Shown: positions 1 to 6,806 of the stretch, in pieces
Position numbering within the stretch: the first letter of the stretch is position 1
How the letters are laid out: the number at the start of each line of letters is the position of its first letter
From: JBBTWG01 sp038062935
Lineage (GTDB): Bacteria; Patescibacteriota; Gracilibacteria; UBA1369; UBA12463
Direction: 5' to 3'
Assembly (NCBI GenBank): GCA_038062935.1
Contig: JBBTWG010000011.1
Span: 1-16,695, forward strand
Length of the DNA stretch: 16,695 bases
The notes under the pieces: model-generated
Seen by the model: only the letters and a program-made list of their open reading frames with translations
Databases searched by the model: none
What the model was told of the DNA's origin: nothing
Program-made: the position numbers and the translations under genes

Positions 1-500
1 GACTAATTGTGCAACTGTTTAAGTTGCGTGTCCAATATATGGGGTACCTGCCAAACATCAAAAAATGGTAACTCATTTTAAGGAGTGGGAATCAATGTTG
101 GTAGACTTAATGAATAAGCTTGAAGCTAATCAACCTTGCAAACAACCCTAGCTAACACTATCCCCCTCATCTCCATCAACATGGGTGTTGCCCTCTAGCT
201 CGAATACCGTCAACGACAGGGCGTCACAGAGAAACGGCTACAGTATGGCCAAAGGCACAAAGAACATACCGAAAGAGAGCTTGTGGCGCACGTCCACTCT
301 GGCTACACTAAACAACGCCAGTCAATTCTCTTTTGATACAGCTTCGTTCATCCTTCCAAGAGGTATGCCTGAGAGCCTCAATCAAAGGCTCTTCAGCATT
401 TTCTGGGTTATCTATCATGGTTCGCAACAGGAAGATAGCAAGGGAGCCATATTCAAAAATCAATAAGATAAGAAAAGACATCTTTTCATATCTGAACCCA
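1..500. other. Unassigned stretch with fragmentary open frames
   Basis: No confident gene is visible. Short open stretches occur in different phases: frame 23-151 (+), containing an ATG at 95 preceded by the SD-like AAGGAG at 80-85; frame 199-336 (+), 45 codons rich in Arg/Gln/Glu; frame 185-466 (+), 93 codons; and 308-481 (-), 57 codons. Small inverted repeats are present: GCAACT at 11-16 with AGTTGC at 22-27, and an interrupted hairpin at 366-398. The mix of phases would fit a decayed insertion sequence or other foreign remnant, or a structured RNA. I do not recognise a family, and none of these frames is called as a gene except the tentative small ORF listed separately. Confidence 0.4.
308..481 (-). 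CDS. Possible small membrane-associated protein, 57 aa
   Basis: An ATG at 481 opens a 57-codon frame. Its first 20 residues are strongly hydrophobic (MSFLILLIFEYGSLAIFLL), and the rest is polar with several acidic and basic residues (NPENAEEPLIEAL). This pattern would fit a small single-span membrane protein. It lies downstream of the terminator that closes the 567-1877 gene, so it would need its own promoter, and none is obvious. No Shine-Dalgarno site is present. The opposite strand is also open here, so the frame could be accidental or part of a decayed element. Family unknown; low confidence. Confidence 0.2.
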   Translation of the reverse strand: MSFLILLIFEYGSLAIFLLRTMIDNPENAEEPLIEALRHTSWKDERSCIKRELTGVV

Positions 501-509
501 TCCAGAGCA

Positions 510-543
510 AAAAGCCGTCCCGCAATTATGCAAGACGGCTTTT
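510..543 (-). terminator. Rho-independent terminator, probably bidirectional
   Basis: A perfect 10-bp stem, AAAAGCCGTC at 510-519 and GACGGCTTTT at 534-543, encloses a 14-nt loop. T-runs lie on the outgoing side in both directions. It lies 23 bp past the stop of the leftward gene ending at 567, and is the expected transcript end for that gene. Confidence 0.85.
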
Positions 544-566
544 ATTTTGACATCTCAAACTCTACA

Positions 567-1877
567 TCAAAAATTTTGCTGACCTCCTTGAGGACCAAAG
601 TTATTTCCACCTTGAGGACCCATCATAGAATCGCCACCAAAACCTCCCTGCGGACCACCATGTGATCCAGGTCCAGAACCAGATCCAGGACCAAAATTCA
701 TATCAGGAACTCTCCCCATCTCCATCGGGAAGAAATGAATGTCCATTCCTTCTCCACCAAAAGTCTCCAGAGCACTCGCCTCAATCTGCTGACGCAGATC
801 GTTCAACTCCATAAAAAGAGACATTGCATCTTCTGGCTGGAAGTCCGAACTCTTCACTAGACTCTTCAGTTCTGCCACCTTCCCAGAAGCTTCCTGTAAC
901 AAATCCAAAATCTCAGAAGCATCAATCTTTTTACTTTTCTGGGAAAGAGCCAAAATTCTTTTCTTGGCCGCAGCAACATTTTTCTCAATCATTGAAATAC
1001 CTTTTGAAATACCACGAACTGCATCGAGCATACCAACAGTTTGCCAAGTTTCACCCAAGCCCTCGAAAAAATCCTGAAATTCAGATTGTGCTTCCTCGAC
1101 ATCGCCACTCTTGGCAGTCTGAACAGCTTTTTGGAGAGCAGTTGTTGCAGTCTCTATTGCAGTACGTGCTGATCGCAGCAGATTAGCAGTATCAACATCC
1201 TCCTTGGACACGTTCGTCTCAAACCGAGTAAGCTTCTTATTCAATTTCACCAATTCTTTGGTAGCCCGTTTCTCCATACTGGCCACATCACTAAGAGAAC
1301 GCAGCTGCCATTCAGCCTGACGGAGAACATCCATAACATCATTCAGATCTTCACGAACATCACTGAGAGTATCCATATCAGTCGCATTCTGAGCTCGAGT
1401 AGAAAGAGCATCAACTTTCGCCAAAGCATCGAGAACCTCCTGACTAGCAGAATATCCTGCTGGCAATTTCTTAATCAATCTTTGAATCGTCTTCACAGTC
1501 TGAGTAAATCCTCTATCGCCCAAAAATTGCTTCTTTGCACGTTCCAAATCCTGTGGATTCATATTGCGATCCCCGAAATTTTGCTGACCAAAATTCTGAG
1601 AACCATTTTGCTGACTATGAGAAACACACATCGTGCGAGTATCATTCATATCTGAAGGATTCATCCATTCTGTATGACCATTCGGCTCACAACCCTGCTG
1701 TAGGGTCGTAGGACGAGGAGTTCTAGCTGGAGGATTCGTGACGCTATTTTGATTCTGTGTCTGCTGTGGAGTAGATCCAGCATCTTGCGCAAATGCAGGA
1801 ACAGCAAGAACTGAAAACAAGAAAACGACCATGACACTTATCGAGAAATACTTCTCGCCAGAAGGTGCTATTTTCAT
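567..1877 (-). CDS. Secreted helical protein with Gly/Pro-rich C-terminal tail
   Basis: The protein has 436 residues from the ATG at 1877; a TTG two codons earlier is also possible. Residues 1-31 form a classical signal peptide, with a hydrophobic core and a likely cut after AFA. A Gln/Asn/Pro-rich linker with two cysteines follows (roughly 32-110). A long helical, coiled-coil-like domain occupies about residues 110-370, rich in Ala, Lys, Glu and Leu. The last 50 residues are low complexity, with repeated GPQGG and GPGSG. The layout (signal, flexible linker, helical body, Gly/Pro tail) suggests an exported or surface protein of structural or binding role. I do not recognise a named family. 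A good promoter lies upstream and a strong terminator downstream, so it is probably monocistronic. It shares its general layout with the long protein starting at 15267. Confidence 0.85.
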   Translation of the reverse strand: MKIAPSGEKYFSISVMVVFLFSVLAVPAFAQDAGSTPQQTQNQNSVTNPPARTPRPTTLQQGCEPNGHTEWMNPSDMNDTRTMCVSHSQQNGSQNFGQQNFGDRNMNPQDLERAKKQFLGDRGFTQTVKTIQRLIKKLPAGYSASQEVLDALAKVDALSTRAQNATDMDTLSDVREDLNDVMDVLRQAEWQLRSLSDVASMEKRATKELVKLNKKLTRFETNVSKEDVDTANLLRSARTAIETATTALQKAVQTAKSGDVEEAQSEFQDFFEGLGETWQTVGMLDAVRGISKGISMIEKNVAAAKKRILALSQKSKKIDASEILDLLQEASGKVAELKSLVKSSDFQPEDAMSLFMELNDLRQQIEASALETFGGEGMDIHFFPMEMGRVPDMNFGPGSGSGPGSHGGPQGGFGGDSMMGPQGGNNFGPQGGQQNF

Positions 1878-1908
1878 ATACAATATGGATTAGAAAATTT
1901 TCAAAATC

Positions 1909-1937
1909 ATTATAGAGAAATTCACGAAATGAATCAA
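1909..1937 (-). promoter_or_regulatory. Sigma70-like promoter for the 567-1877 gene
   Basis: Read on the minus strand, TTGATT (1932-1937) is followed by a 17-bp spacer and a perfect TATAAT (1909-1914). Expected transcription start is near 1902, giving a leader of about 25 nt without a Shine-Dalgarno site. Confidence 0.75.
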
Positions 1938-1973
1938 AAAAAATAAAATACATAATTCTTAATCCATCTTTCT

Positions 1974-2369
1974 ATGAAAAACCGAGTCGTCCACTTCGAA
2001 ATTCAGGTCGATAATCTTGAACGCGCCATGAAATTCTACACCGACATCTTCGGTTGGGACTTCCAAAAATGGGGCGAGCAAAAATATTGGATGGTAATGA
2101 CCGCAGAAAAAGACAGCAAAGAGCCAGGAATCAATGGCGGACTCCTTCCTCGCCCAGCCAAAACACCAGGGGAAGGATGTGGTACCAACGCTTTTGTCTG
2201 CACCGTCCAAGTCGACAATTTCGACGACACCGCCAAAAAAATTCTCGCAGCCGGTGGTATCATAGCTATGGAAAAATTCGCCATTCCAAAAATGGCATGG
2301 CAAGGATATTTCCTCGACACCGAAGGAAATACCTTCGGTGTCCATGAGGCAAATGAGAATGCAGTTTAG
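1974..2369 (+). CDS. VOC-family (glyoxalase/bleomycin-resistance fold) protein
   Basis: The 131-residue product is a typical single-domain VOC protein. It opens with a beta strand bearing a His (VVHFEIQV, H7), then the helix ERAMKFYTDIFGW, and closes with the family's strand DTEGNTFGVHEAN. Many relatives bind a metal through His/Glu at these positions, and they act in glyoxal detoxification, ring cleavage or drug sequestration. The substrate cannot be told from sequence. The ATG at 1974 follows a T-rich leader with no Shine-Dalgarno site. The last bases overlap the stop codon of the opposite-strand oxygenase gene. There is no operon partner on the same strand. Confidence 0.9.
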   Translation: MKNRVVHFEIQVDNLERAMKFYTDIFGWDFQKWGEQKYWMVMTAEKDSKEPGINGGLLPRPAKTPGEGCGTNAFVCTVQVDNFDDTAKKILAAGGIIAMEKFAIPKMAWQGYFLDTEGNTFGVHEANENAV

Positions 2370-3160
2370 GAAACACGCCCAAAGAACGTTTGACGAGATT
2401 TTTCGGAGAGAGAAACTCCCGGTTTTGCATTAAAGTTGAAAGTAATCAAAATACGATCCCCCTCCTCAACAGGTGTCACTCTGTGAAGTGATTTATTTCC
2501 ACGAAAAATCATAAGTCCGCCTTCATTCACAGACTCTCTATCTGGCTGGAGTTCGCCATCAATACATTTGCGAACCAGCTCATAATTCTCTTGTCCATTT
2601 GCGTCATAACGCATGTTGGTAAAATATTCATATTCACCACCCTTCATGCATTTTTTCACCAGAAGCGTAATCGCAAAATCGGAATTATCAAAGTGCCATT
2701 CAAGACCGTCTCCAGGATCATAATAATTAATATTAATGCTGGAAAGCCCATCAGCATAAGGATACAACTTTTCAATTCCGAGCAGTTGGCACAAAAAACT
2801 TCGGAACAACCGCGAATCATACAAAATACGCAAATACGAGTTTGCAGGAATTTGATCATTCGCAATACAACCCTTCGTTGTAGAAAATTGACGATTGCGC
2901 GGAGAATCTTTTGAGAAACTCTCATCAAACGGAAGTACATAGAGATTATAAGCCGAACTGCTACGATAGACCTTTGATTTGAGGGAAGCAGCCTCCTTCT
3001 GCAGTACCTCAACAGCCCGAGGAGAAAGAAAGTCTGCTAGCACCAAAATTCCATACCGATCAAATGCATTTTTCAAATTTCCTCCACCGGCTCGAAAAAA
3101 TTCTTCACCATATCCATCACCAAGAATACCGAGAAGAGGATCATTTTTTTGTTGAAACAT
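2366..3160 (-). CDS. 2-oxoglutarate/Fe(II)-dependent oxygenase
   Basis: The 264-residue product carries the complete non-haem iron facial triad: H156 and D158 in WHFDNSDF and H226 in SLHRVTPV, with R236 (GDRILITFNFN) placed to hold 2-oxoglutarate. The residues between, including GGEYEYFTNMR near 174-184, resemble the family that contains the amino-acid oxygenases and halogenases of the BesD/HalD group. Halogenases have HxG in place of HxD, so this copy should hydroxylate or otherwise oxidise, not halogenate. The substrate is unknown; a free amino acid or small metabolite is a reasonable inference. Its start is 21 bp downstream of the methyltransferase stop, so the two are probably cotranscribed. 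Its stop codon shares bases with the stop of the VOC gene on the other strand. Confidence 0.88.
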   Translation of the reverse strand: MFQQKNDPLLGILGDGYGEEFFRAGGGNLKNAFDRYGILVLADFLSPRAVEVLQKEAASLKSKVYRSSSAYNLYVLPFDESFSKDSPRNRQFSTTKGCIANDQIPANSYLRILYDSRLFRSFLCQLLGIEKLYPYADGLSSININYYDPGDGLEWHFDNSDFAITLLVKKCMKGGEYEYFTNMRYDANGQENYELVRKCIDGELQPDRESVNEGGLMIFRGNKSLHRVTPVEEGDRILITFNFNAKPGVSLSEKSRQTFFGRVS

Positions 3161-3181
3161 AGAAAGAAAAAATTAAAAAAA

Positions 3182-3967
3182 TTATTTACTGTAAAAAACC
3201 GAAAGATCATATTTTTGCACATCACCAGAGCTCGAAACCGTATAAGGAACTTCAGCAATTTCTACAGGTTTTTTCCAAGCATTGATCAAATATCGACGAA
3301 GCATATCTCGATCCTCAGCAATACTACGACCCGGGACAATACGACTTTCTGGCTTCGTATAAATAATTTTTTCAGCACCCTGACGACTCGGATTATCATC
3401 CTCTGGAATATTCGGAAGCAAGGCACCAAGAATCTTCGCCTTGGTGAAGCGCGCCATATTTTGAATCAAAACTTTTGGATACAAAAGTCGATCAAGAGTC
3501 AAAACAGAGGCAACACTCGAAACTCGACCCATCTGAAATAATGCTTCCTGAAGAGGAGAATCTATCAAGTCAACCTTCATGAAACCTCTCGAACCAAAAT
3601 TCTCCCGCATAGAAGCATTAAAACTCTCCACAAAACCCGGATTCAAATCCAAACCACGAACAAGAAGTTCGGGATAAATAGTCGCAAGCTCTTGCAATAA
3701 ATCGCCAGGACCCGCACCAAGATCGAACATCATAAGAGAATCCTGAAGAAGTTTTTCATCAACAATGAGTTGAGAAAGACCGCTAGGCTCTGCCCGATAC
3801 GCAGATTTGTCTGACTCCTGTAAATAACGGCGCAGAGTCCGGAGAGCTGTCACCTGATCTTGTGGGGGTAATTCTGCAATTTTGGAAAACAAATCTTGCA
3901 ACGAACGTTTCTGGCCGGGATACCTCTCAATCAAACCAATTTCTGTAATATCTTTTTCTGAATCCAT
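3182..3967 (-). CDS. Class I SAM-dependent methyltransferase
   Basis: From the ATG at 3967 the product has 261 residues. Motif I is clear (MMFDLGAGPGDLLQEL, about 79-94), followed by the acidic end of strand 2 (VRGLDLNPGF, D107), which together make the SAM-binding Rossmann core. The N-terminal 75 residues are helical and may select the substrate. A longer reading frame extends 44 codons upstream, but it runs across a terminator and into the regulator gene, so the downstream ATG is preferred. The target (small molecule, protein or nucleic acid) is not evident. It is followed after 21 bp by the 2OG oxygenase gene, suggesting a two-step modification pathway; that is inference. Confidence 0.85.
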   Translation of the reverse strand: MDSEKDITEIGLIERYPGQKRSLQDLFSKIAELPPQDQVTALRTLRRYLQESDKSAYRAEPSGLSQLIVDEKLLQDSLMMFDLGAGPGDLLQELATIYPELLVRGLDLNPGFVESFNASMRENFGSRGFMKVDLIDSPLQEALFQMGRVSSVASVLTLDRLLYPKVLIQNMARFTKAKILGALLPNIPEDDNPSRQGAEKIIYTKPESRIVPGRSIAEDRDMLRRYLINAWKKPVEIAEVPYTVSSSGDVQKYDLSVFYSK

Positions 3968-3993
3968 AAAAATAAAAAATGTAAATAAATAAA

Positions 3994-4018
3994 AAAGCAT
4001 TTCTTTCAAAAATGCTTT
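3994..4018 (-). terminator. Rho-independent terminator after the YerC-like gene
   Basis: A perfect 9-bp stem, AAAGCATTT (3994-4002) and AAATGCTTT (4010-4018), with a 7-nt loop is followed leftward by six T residues in the minus-strand transcript. It lies 27 bp beyond the stop at 4045. It would end the regulator transcript, or act as a partial attenuator for the methyltransferase gene that starts only 27 bp further on. Confidence 0.8.
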
Positions 4019-4044
4019 GAAATACAAATTGATGTGATGTTCGT

Positions 4045-4332
4045 CTACGAGAGACGATGCAGCATCAACCTGTATCCGCCTTCGCCGTGATGCAGCCACT
4101 GTGCCACACGCGTGATAGTGGCCGTACTCGAACCAGTTTTTTCGCTAATCTGCCGGTACGGAATTTTCTTATCCACCATTTTTGCCACCGCAAAGCGCTC
4201 CGCCATACTCTTCAATTCATCGAGCGTACAGAGATCCCGGAAGAAATTTTTACACTCACGAACATTCTCCAGCTTGAGAATAGCTTCGTAGAGCAAGATA
4301 AGCTCTTTCATATTATTTTTTGCGACTTTCAT
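4045..4332 (-). CDS. YerC/YecD-family TrpR-related DNA-binding protein
   Basis: The 95-residue product matches the TrpR-like YerC/YecD family in length and sequence. It has an N-terminal helical dimerisation part (FFRDLCTLDELKSMAERF, 30-47), then a helix-turn-helix (about 57-78) with IPYRQISEKTG and the recognition helix STATITRVAQWL, and the usual tail GGYRLMLHRL. Such proteins are all-helical dimers that repress transcription; the ligand, if any, of this branch is not established. The start may be the ATG at 4332 or the one at 4311. A promoter lies directly upstream. Its targets are unknown; the methyltransferase/oxygenase pair just downstream and autoregulation are possibilities by position only. 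Confidence 0.9.
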   Translation of the reverse strand: MKVAKNNMKELILLYEAILKLENVRECKNFFRDLCTLDELKSMAERFAVAKMVDKKIPYRQISEKTGSSTATITRVAQWLHHGEGGYRLMLHRLS

Positions 4333-4348
4333 GATGTTTTAGTGTTGT

Positions 4349-4378
4349 AGTATATTAATACATGTGGAGTATATTCAA
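4349..4378 (-). promoter_or_regulatory. Probable promoter of the YerC-like gene
   Basis: On the minus strand TTGAAT (4373-4378), an 18-bp spacer and TATACT (4349-4354) precede the gene, with an expected start near 4342 and a leader of about 10 nt. The 8-bp palindrome TATTAATA (4353-4360) overlaps the -10 edge and could be an operator; this is speculative. Confidence 0.5.
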
Positions 4379-4397
4379 AAGAATCCATCGAGTCAAG

Positions 4398-4432
4398 AAA
4401 AAAGCTCCACGCCGAAACGTGGAGCTTTTTTT
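4398..4432 (-). terminator. Strong bidirectional terminator after the DoxX gene
   Basis: GCTCCACG (4404-4411) pairs with CGTGGAGC (4418-4425) around a 6-nt loop, and flanking A and T runs extend the stem by six pairs. It lies 17 bp past the DoxX stop at 4450, with a T-tract in either direction. It also insulates the regulator promoter from leftward read-through. Confidence 0.88.
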
Positions 4433-4449
4433 GAATTTTCAGAAATTCC

Positions 4450-4866
4450 CTATTTCTTCCTCAATAAAGCGGCAAGTGAATACTTTCCTGAACCAAATGT
4501 CACCATCGCAAGAGATCCAAAAAACAATACAAAAGTATATTCATAACCACTGCCCTGCAAACCAAAACCGTTCGCGAAATGAACTTTCACGGCTGCGACA
4601 AACATAATGACCGCAAGCACAATTCCAAAATACCGAACAAAAATACCGAGAAGAAGCGCAACACCAGCTACGAGTTCAGCATACGCCACCACATATGAAA
4701 GCCATACAGGAATACCAAGTGAACCAAAACCCGCCAAAACTGGAGTCATGTCACTCACCTTGAGATAACCAGCATGCAAAAATACGACACCGAGAGCAAT
4801 TCGAAGGAAGAGGATACCAAGATCCGTATTATGAAGCCGATGCATCATGGCGTGAAGACCATTCAT
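4450..4866 (-). CDS. DoxX-family integral membrane protein
   Basis: The 138-residue product has the DoxX pattern: four hydrophobic segments at about 16-36, 53-75, 78-97 and 109-126. The first carries LRIALGVVFLHAGYLK, and an acidic residue lies in the second (AYAELVAG, E64). Family members are small inner-membrane proteins linked in various bacteria to quinone or thiosulfate oxidation and to oxidative-stress complexes; no specific role can be assigned here. The start could be 4866 or an internal ATG at 4848 or 4845, which fits relatives better and gives a more usual gap to the divergent recQ. A strong terminator follows. Confidence 0.88.
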   Translation of the reverse strand: MNGLHAMMHRLHNTDLGILFLRIALGVVFLHAGYLKVSDMTPVLAGFGSLGIPVWLSYVVAYAELVAGVALLLGIFVRYFGIVLAVIMFVAAVKVHFANGFGLQGSGYEYTFVLFFGSLAMVTFGSGKYSLAALLRKK

Positions 4867-4884
4867 AGAAAAAAAGGTTATTAT

Positions 4885-4902
4885 GTAGTACCGTCATACT
4901 AC
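4885..4902. promoter_or_regulatory. Inverted repeat just upstream of recQ
   Basis: GTAGTA (4885-4890) and TACTAC (4897-4902), separated by 6 bp, form a perfect inverted repeat ending 3 bp before the recQ ATG. It lies between a TATTAT (4879-4884) and the start codon. Its position would suit an operator or a leader hairpin; there is no direct evidence of binding. Confidence 0.35.
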
Positions 4903-4905
4903 CAT

Positions 4906-6753
4906 ATGCACGATCTTCTCAAGCAACATTTCGGCTACGACGATTTCCGTCCACTTCAAAAAGAAATCATCAGCAACATTCTTCAGAAAAAAGATACTTT
5001 CGTTTTGATGCCAACAGGCAGCGGAAAATCAATGTGTTATCAACTCCCCTCTTTGATGCTCGACGGAATCACACTTGTCATTTCTCCACTCATCGCGCTC
5101 ATGAAAGATCAAGTAGACGCGCTCACCGCCAACGGAATTCCTGCAGCAGCCATCACAAGCGCGCTCGATTACGACGAAATCGACGCTATCAAAAACGATG
5201 CTCAAAACGGCAACCTCAAAATTCTCTACGTCGCACCAGAAAGAATTGCGATCGACACATTTCGCGAATTTTTGAAATCGCTCAACATCAGCCTCCTCGC
5301 CATCGATGAAGCACATTGTATCTCCGAATGGGGTCATGATTTCAGACCCGAATATCGCAACATCAAAAATCTTCGAAACGACTTCCCTACTCTCCCAATC
5401 GTCGCTCTCACCGCAACAGCAACAGAGAAAGTAAAGGCGGACATTTGCACTCAACTCCAACTCAAAGATCCAAAAGTTTTCATCTCGAGTTTCAATCGCG
5501 CCAATCTCAGTTACACCATTATTCCCAAAAATAATGCATTCGCAACACTCATCAATCTCATTCAGAGCAAACCAGAACAATCGATCATCATCTACTGCTT
5601 CTCGCGCAAAGGAACAGAAAAACTCGCGAAAGAACTCAAGAAAAAAGATTTCAAAGCCGCCGCATATCACGCCGGACTGAAACATGAAACGCGCACAAAA
5701 ATTCAAGAAAATTTCGTCAAAGACAAAATCCAGATCATCGTCGCCACCATCGCTTTTGGCATGGGAATCAACAAACCAGACGTTCGGCTCATTGTGCATT
5801 ATGATCTCCCGAAGACAATCGAAAATTACTATCAGGAGACAGGACGCGCAGGACGCGATGGACTTGCTGCACAGTGTGTACTTTTCTATTCCTACGGTGA
5901 CAAAATCAAACAGGAATTTTTCATCAATCAAATGAGCGACGAAGCAGAAAAGAAAAATGCAAAAATAAAACTGGAGAAAATGATTAAATTTGCCGAAAAC
6001 ACAAACTGTCGAAGAAAATTTCTACTCAATTATTTTGATGAAAATTGGGAAGAAACGAACTGCAAAAACTGCGATAATTGCACAGAAATCAAGGAAAATT
6101 TCGATGCCACACAAATCACACAAAAAATTCTTTCCTGCATCATCAAAACAGGAAGTTGTTTCGGAATGAGCCACATCATCGGCATCCTCCGCGGTTCGAA
6201 AAACCAAAAAATCATGGACAGAAATCACCACACACTTTCCGTCTACGGTATCGTCCAGGATTTCAACGACACACAACTGCGAACCATCATCAACGCACTC
6301 CTCACCAAAGGAATCATAGAAAAATCAACAGGAGAATATCCAATCCTGAAGCCAACAAATCAGGCAGCAAAAATATTAAAAAATGAAGAAATGGTGACAC
6401 TACAGAGAATTCATCAACCAATCATAAACGCTGAGCAAAATGACAAAATAAAAACAAAAGGCAAAGTCCTCAGAGAGGGAAAAAAGAAATCTTCGCGAGT
6501 TCGAAACCGCGGTTTCGAACCAACACAAAACTCAGAGCTTTTCGAAAAACTTCGCACGCTTCGCAGAGAAATTGCCGACAGCAAAGAAGTCCCGGCATTC
6601 ATCATATTCGGCGACGTCTCACTGAAAGAAATGTGCAAATATCAACCAAAAACACTCGAAGATTTTGCAAAAATCAACGGAGTGGGACAGCAAAAACTCG
6701 AACGCTACGGAAATATTTTTATAGACGCAATCAGGACATTTACTGAACATTGA
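4906..6753 (+). CDS. recQ: ATP-dependent DNA helicase RecQ
   Basis: From the ATG at 4906 the product has 615 residues, the usual RecQ length. Helicase motifs are complete: Walker A MPTGSGKS (35-42), DEAH (134-137), LTATAT (168-173), and motif VI QETGRAGRDG (310-319). The RecQ-C-terminal zinc site has C368, C386, C389 and C392, followed by a winged-helix region. An HRDC domain occupies about 542-612 (LFEKLRTLRREIA to NGVGQQKLERYG). RecQ is a 3'-5' helicase that unwinds recombination and replication intermediates. The frame is open 44 codons further upstream, but that part is across the divergent DoxX gene and lacks similarity, so the ATG immediately before HDLLKQHFGYDDFR is chosen. The enzyme gene 6807-7925 follows after 53 bp. 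Confidence 0.97.
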   Translation: MHDLLKQHFGYDDFRPLQKEIISNILQKKDTFVLMPTGSGKSMCYQLPSLMLDGITLVISPLIALMKDQVDALTANGIPAAAITSALDYDEIDAIKNDAQNGNLKILYVAPERIAIDTFREFLKSLNISLLAIDEAHCISEWGHDFRPEYRNIKNLRNDFPTLPIVALTATATEKVKADICTQLQLKDPKVFISSFNRANLSYTIIPKNNAFATLINLIQSKPEQSIIIYCFSRKGTEKLAKELKKKDFKAAAYHAGLKHETRTKIQENFVKDKIQIIVATIAFGMGINKPDVRLIVHYDLPKTIENYYQETGRAGRDGLAAQCVLFYSYGDKIKQEFFINQMSDEAEKKNAKIKLEKMIKFAENTNCRRKFLLNYFDENWEETNCKNCDNCTEIKENFDATQITQKILSCIIKTGSCFGMSHIIGILRGSKNQKIMDRNHHTLSVYGIVQDFNDTQLRTIINALLTKGIIEKSTGEYPILKPTNQAAKILKNEEMVTLQRIHQPIINAEQNDKIKTKGKVLREGKKKSSRVRNRGFEPTQNSELFEKLRTLRREIADSKEVPAFIIFGDVSLKEMCKYQPKTLEDFAKINGVGQQKLERYGNIFIDAIRTFTEH

Positions 6754-6806
6754 TTTTTGAGACAAAACGCTCCAGAATGCGAGTGCATTTTTAACTTCCT
6801 TCAACC

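Noticed and set aside
333..665. 110-codon plus-strand frame crossing the terminator at 510-543
   Set aside because: It reads through a strong terminator hairpin and over the Gly-rich end of the opposite gene; nothing suggests a protein.
3968..4099. 44-codon N-terminal extension of the methyltransferase
   Set aside because: It runs through a terminator hairpin and into the regulator gene; the sequence is low in similarity to anything expected, and the ATG at 3967 fits the family length.
4774..4905. Longer recQ start
   Set aside because: The extension is charged and unrelated to RecQ and lies over the divergent DoxX coding region; the ATG at 4906 begins the normal RecQ N-terminus.
5029..5931. 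300-codon open frame antisense to recQ
   Set aside because: It mirrors the recQ reading frame, has no motif or start signal, and is rich in Cys, Phe and Asp as expected of an antisense shadow.
6776..6789. Terminator between recQ and the deoxyhypusine-synthase-like gene
   Set aside because: The AATGC/GCATT stem has only five pairs and a 4-nt loop, too weak to call; cotranscription remains possible.
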